The notes below the pieces were generated by a model. That model was given only the letters and a program-made list of their open reading frames with translations, did not search any database and was not told the DNA's origin. DNA of 64,000 nt from Bradyrhizobium sp. LHD-71 (GTDB lineage Bacteria; Pseudomonadota; Alphaproteobacteria; Rhizobiales; Xanthobacteraceae), in NCBI RefSeq assembly GCF_031157255.1, contig NZ_JAVIFX010000002.1, forward strand, positions 208,179-272,178, given 5' to 3'. Each line of letters opens with the position of its first letter. Position 1 is the stretch's first letter. Below, one piece after another: positions 61,977-64,000 of the stretch. The position numbers were made by a program, and so were the translations under genes.

Positions 61977-62726
61977 ATGGCTGAAAAGAAGATTGCCCTC
62001 GTCACCGGCGCAGGCACCGGCGTCGGTCGCGCCGCATCGCTGGGACTGATGAAGGCGGGCTATCATGTGGTGCTCACCGGACGCCGCAAGGACAAGCTCG
62101 AAGAGACCGCCAAGGCCGGCCCCGCAGGCATGAGCCTCGTCGTCGTCTCCGACATGACGAAGCCGGAGCAGATCGACGCGCTGTTCGCCAAGACGATGGA
62201 GGCCTACGGTCGGCTCGACGTGCTGTTCAACAATGCCGGCGTCGGCACCCCGCCGATGCCTTTGGAAAATCTCACGCTCGAACAATGGAAGACCACGGTC
62301 GACACCAACCTCACCGCGCCGTTCCTCTGCACGCAGCACGCGTTTCGCATCATGAAGGATCAGACGCCGCGCGGCGGCCGAATCATCAACAACGGCTCGA
62401 TCTCGGCCTACGCGCCGCGGCCGTTTTCCGCGCCCTACACGTCGACCAAGCATGCCATATCCGGACTGACGCGCGCGACCGCACTCGACGGCCGGGCCTA
62501 CGACATCGCCTGCGGCCAGATCGATATCGGCAACGCGCTCACGCCGATGACCGAGCGATCGTCGGCCGGTCAGCTGCAGCCGAACGGACAGACCGTGCCG
62601 GAGCCACGCATGGACGTGCAGAATGTCGGCGACGCCATCGTCTTCATGGCGACACGCCCACCGGACGCCAACGCGCTGTTCCTGAACATCATGGCGACCA
62701 AGATGCCGTTCGTCGGACGGGGATGA
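61977..62726 (+). CDS. SDR family oxidoreductase
   Basis: A classical short-chain dehydrogenase of 249 residues. [15 protein letters not shown] is the cofactor loop, [11 protein letters not shown] the NNAG motif, serine in NNGSISAY and the YxxxK pair in [14 protein letters not shown] complete the active site. The lack of an acidic residue after beta strand 2 and [10 protein letters not shown] suggest NADP preference. The substrate is unknown. GGAGGATTCCC precedes the ATG; it follows the Anbu gene by 55 bases and could be cotranscribed. Confidence 0.92.
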   Translation: MAEKKIALVTGAGTGVGRAASLGLMKAGYHVVLTGRRKDKLEETAKAGPAGMSLVVVSDMTKPEQIDALFAKTMEAYGRLDVLFNNAGVGTPPMPLENLTLEQWKTTVDTNLTAPFLCTQHAFRIMKDQTPRGGRIINNGSISAYAPRPFSAPYTSTKHAISGLTRATALDGRAYDIACGQIDIGNALTPMTERSSAGQLQPNGQTVPEPRMDVQNVGDAIVFMATRPPDANALFLNIMATKMPFVGRG

Positions 62727-63094
62727 CTAAACGGCGGTCACCTTGATCGTCCTCCCCGCCCTCACCTTCGCGAGGGTCTTCACATCGCCGAGCGCCCTTG
62801 CCCAGACGTTGCAGGGGCTGACGAGCCGCGTCTCGTCGCCTTCTGAGATTGGCGTCCGCCCATAACCGATGGCGATGGCGTTGCCTTCAGGCCAGTAGGC
62901 GATCTCGCCGGGGACGATAACCGGACGCGCATCCTTCTCGCGTGGCACTTTCACCGGGACGGCGAAATAGACCTCTTCACCCCAGGCCGACGCGGCGCCA
63001 GTGATCGGCAGCGCCGCGCGATCGCTTTCGCGGTCGGCGTATCCAGCAGTTCAGCGTCAAGCGAAAGCTGGCCGAAATCGAAGCGAACGCGCAT
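62727..63094 (-). pseudogene. Frameshifted cyclophilin-like fold protein
   Basis: Two frames encode one small beta-barrel protein of the TM1367/DUF3830-like cyclophilin-fold type. The upstream frame starts after AAGGATCTGCC with an ATG and reads [26 protein letters not shown]; the downstream frame continues [20 protein letters not shown] and runs into [20 protein letters not shown]. One missing base near 63010-63020 separates them. Start site, ribosome site and both halves are otherwise sound, so this is a recent inactivation or a sequencing error. Its stop codon abuts that of the SDR gene. Confidence 0.7.
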
Positions 63095-63118
63095 GGCAGA
63101 TCCTTGCAAGCGGCGCTC

Positions 63119-63706
63119 TCAACGGCGCGCCCGTCGTAGCATTGGAACAATCGTTGGTGACGAGGCGGCACGGATTTCGCCCAACGGCTCGAAACCGTGG
63201 CGGCGGTAGAGCGGTATGTTTCGAGGGTTTGAGGATTCAAGGTAGGCCGGCGCGCGGTCGCGATCGCAGCGCTCCAGCGCATAGGACATCAGGGCGTCGC
63301 CGAACCCTTTGCCCTGCTGCGCCGGATCGACGCCGATCAGGGGCAGATACCAATGCGGCTCGTGCGGATGGTAGGCGGCCATCTGCTGAAACAAGGCAAG
63401 TGCGCTTTCGAGTTGGGTTGGGGAGAGCGAGCTCTGCATCACCTCCGCAAGACCATCCTGGTCAGGCTCGACGCCGGGCGGCAGCCAGAGCGCAGCGCCG
63501 GCGCCATCGCCGACGCAGTGCGCGCCACCGCAGGTGAACGCCTTTCCTCCGAATGCATGCACGAGCCGCGGCATGGTGGCGAGGTAGACGTCCGAACGCG
63601 GCCAGGTCCATCGCGTGGCCGGATCGGCCGCGAAAGCAAGCAGCATGATGTCGCTCGCCAGCGGTTCGTCAGCCGGCGTCATCTCGCTCACGGTTGAAGA
63701 ATTCAT
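63119..63706 (-). CDS. GNAT family N-acetyltransferase
   Basis: A 195-residue acetyltransferase. The acetyl-CoA loop lies in YLPLIGVDPAQQGKGFGDALM, with QGKGFG as the phosphate-binding turn, and the later PAYLESSNPRNIPLYRRHGF is the usual second half. A segment with two cysteines (FTCGGAHCVGDG) is found in the substrate half. Substrate unknown. GGGAGGAC precedes the ATG. The frameshifted cyclophilin-like gene follows 24 bases downstream on the same strand, and the two were probably cotranscribed. Confidence 0.9.
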   Translation of the reverse strand: MNSSTVSEMTPADEPLASDIMLLAFAADPATRWTWPRSDVYLATMPRLVHAFGGKAFTCGGAHCVGDGAGAALWLPPGVEPDQDGLAEVMQSSLSPTQLESALALFQQMAAYHPHEPHWYLPLIGVDPAQQGKGFGDALMSYALERCDRDRAPAYLESSNPRNIPLYRRHGFEPLGEIRAASSPTIVPMLRRARR

Positions 63707-63783
63707 GGCGTCCTCCCGCCTCTCAGCGACCTGGCGATCTGGCGTGCAAAGTATCGCTCATGTACACACGAAAAGGAACATGA

Positions 63784-63818
63784 GAGCGTATTCGGTTCAG
63801 TTTGAACGGAATACGCTC
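63784..63818. repeat. Palindromic element A
   Basis: GAGCGTATTC and GAATACGCTC pair over ten bases; after one mismatch, GTTCA pairs with TGAAC around a three-base loop. The result is a nearly uninterrupted 16-base hairpin. It is not preceded or followed by a T-tract typical of terminators. Confidence 0.75.
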
Positions 63819-63837
63819 CAGATTCCTTTCAGTGGTC

Positions 63838-63881
63838 GCATTTTCTTGCGGAAAGCCGGTATCCACCTTTCCGGAAAATGC
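63838..63881. repeat. Palindromic element B
   Basis: GCATTTTC and GAAAATGC form the outer eight-base stem, with GGAAA and TTTCC inside. The sequence closely resembles the 'GCATTTTCTTGC ... GGAAAATGCTCTAG' repeat class that I know from Bradyrhizobium and relatives. Confidence 0.7.
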
Positions 63882-63882
63882 T

Positions 63883-63958
63883 CTAGTGTCCCGAATCCGA
63901 AGTTCGCCGTACTTTGCAGCGAGCTCAGAGCGAACTTCGGATTCGATCAGGACACTAG
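63883..63958. repeat. Palindromic element C
   Basis: CTAGTGTC and GACACTAG are the termini; inside them CGAATCCGAAGTTCGC pairs perfectly with GCGAACTTCGGATTCG (16 bases) around a loop of 22 bases. The outer and inner stems are separated by unequal joints of one and five bases. It begins almost directly after element B. Confidence 0.75.
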
Positions 63959-63962
63959 CAAG

Positions 63963-63976
63963 TTTATGATTCTAGT
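63963..63976. repeat. Box TTTATGATTCTAGT, second copy
   Basis: Identical over 14 bases to the box at 24443-24456, and extended by AA two bases upstream at both places. What follows differs between the copies here, and this one runs off the window's end, so its full extent cannot be described. Confidence 0.6.
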
Positions 63977-64000
63977 GTCGTTTATGGATCAGAAATTCGC

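Noticed and set aside
1..64000. CRISPR arrays, insertion sequences, prophage or integrative elements
   Set aside because: No regularly spaced direct repeats, no transposase, integrase or phage genes; the tRNA-Leu has no integrase or obvious attachment duplicate beside it.

Overview
The window reads as chromosomal DNA of a GC-rich alphaproteobacterium of the order Hyphomicrobiales, most likely Bradyrhizobium or a close relative in the Nitrobacteraceae. The reasons are the gene families (DUF2336, DUF3126, zf-CHCC protein, PAS_5 protein, BTLCP peptidase, expanded Bug-type binding proteins), TTAA-N7-TTAA sites of the CtrA type, GANTC sites, and several families of short intergenic palindromes (REP-like) that I associate with Bradyrhizobium. 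Apart from two broken genes nothing looks phage- or transposon-derived, and I see no CRISPR array, insertion sequence, integrase or plasmid gene.

Layout. 1-5.6 kb: a stand-alone receiver plus an Hpt protein, a DUF2336 protein, a soluble lytic-transglycosylase-domain protein, hisI, folE and a NifU/IscU-like scaffold gene. 5.6-16.9 kb: a secreted ClpP-fold protein, yidD, an MFS exporter with a small lipoprotein, thrS, a nitroreductase, a large PAS-PAS-GGDEF-EAL protein, a secreted proline-rich protein and a patatin-like phospholipase. 16.9-30.7 kb: CBS protein, rhomboid protease, PAS_5 protein, a decayed MoaF-like pseudogene, a double PilZ protein, a LapG-like peptidase with a clear terminator, hydrolases, gamma carbonic anhydrase, methyltransferase, cysE, a zinc-finger protein overlapping an FAD monooxygenase, and several hypothetical membrane proteins.

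30.7-35.5 kb is a sugar-acid module: a DctMQP TRAP transporter divergent from a FadR-type GntR regulator and a uronate dehydrogenase. A gamma-glutamyltransferase follows convergently. 37.2-41.7 kb holds a small operon of unrecognised purpose (two acetyltransferase-like proteins, an isochorismatase-fold protein lacking its cysteine, a 95-residue protein, then an XRE regulator), divergent from a LysR gene coupled to a murein amidase. 41.8-49.7 kb is a CoA-thioester catabolic island: two family III CoA-transferase genes (one a tandem fusion), two Bug-type binding proteins, a LysR regulator and a MaoC-like hydratase; its substrate cannot be read from the sequence. 49.9-57.5 kb is mixed metabolism (HAD hydrolase, VOC protein, tRNA-Leu(UAA), enoyl-CoA hydratase, quinone reductase, HCCA isomerase-like protein, a MetE catalytic-half protein, xanthine phosphoribosyltransferase, CinA-like protein) separated by REP elements.

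The most striking locus is 57.7-61.9 kb: circularly permuted ATP-grasp, alpha-E, transglutaminase and the Anbu proteasome-like peptidase. This gene set suggests an ATP-dependent peptide or amide ligation system paired with a protease, and its substrate is unknown. An SDR, a frameshifted cyclophilin-like gene, a GNAT protein and a mosaic of three long palindromes close the window.
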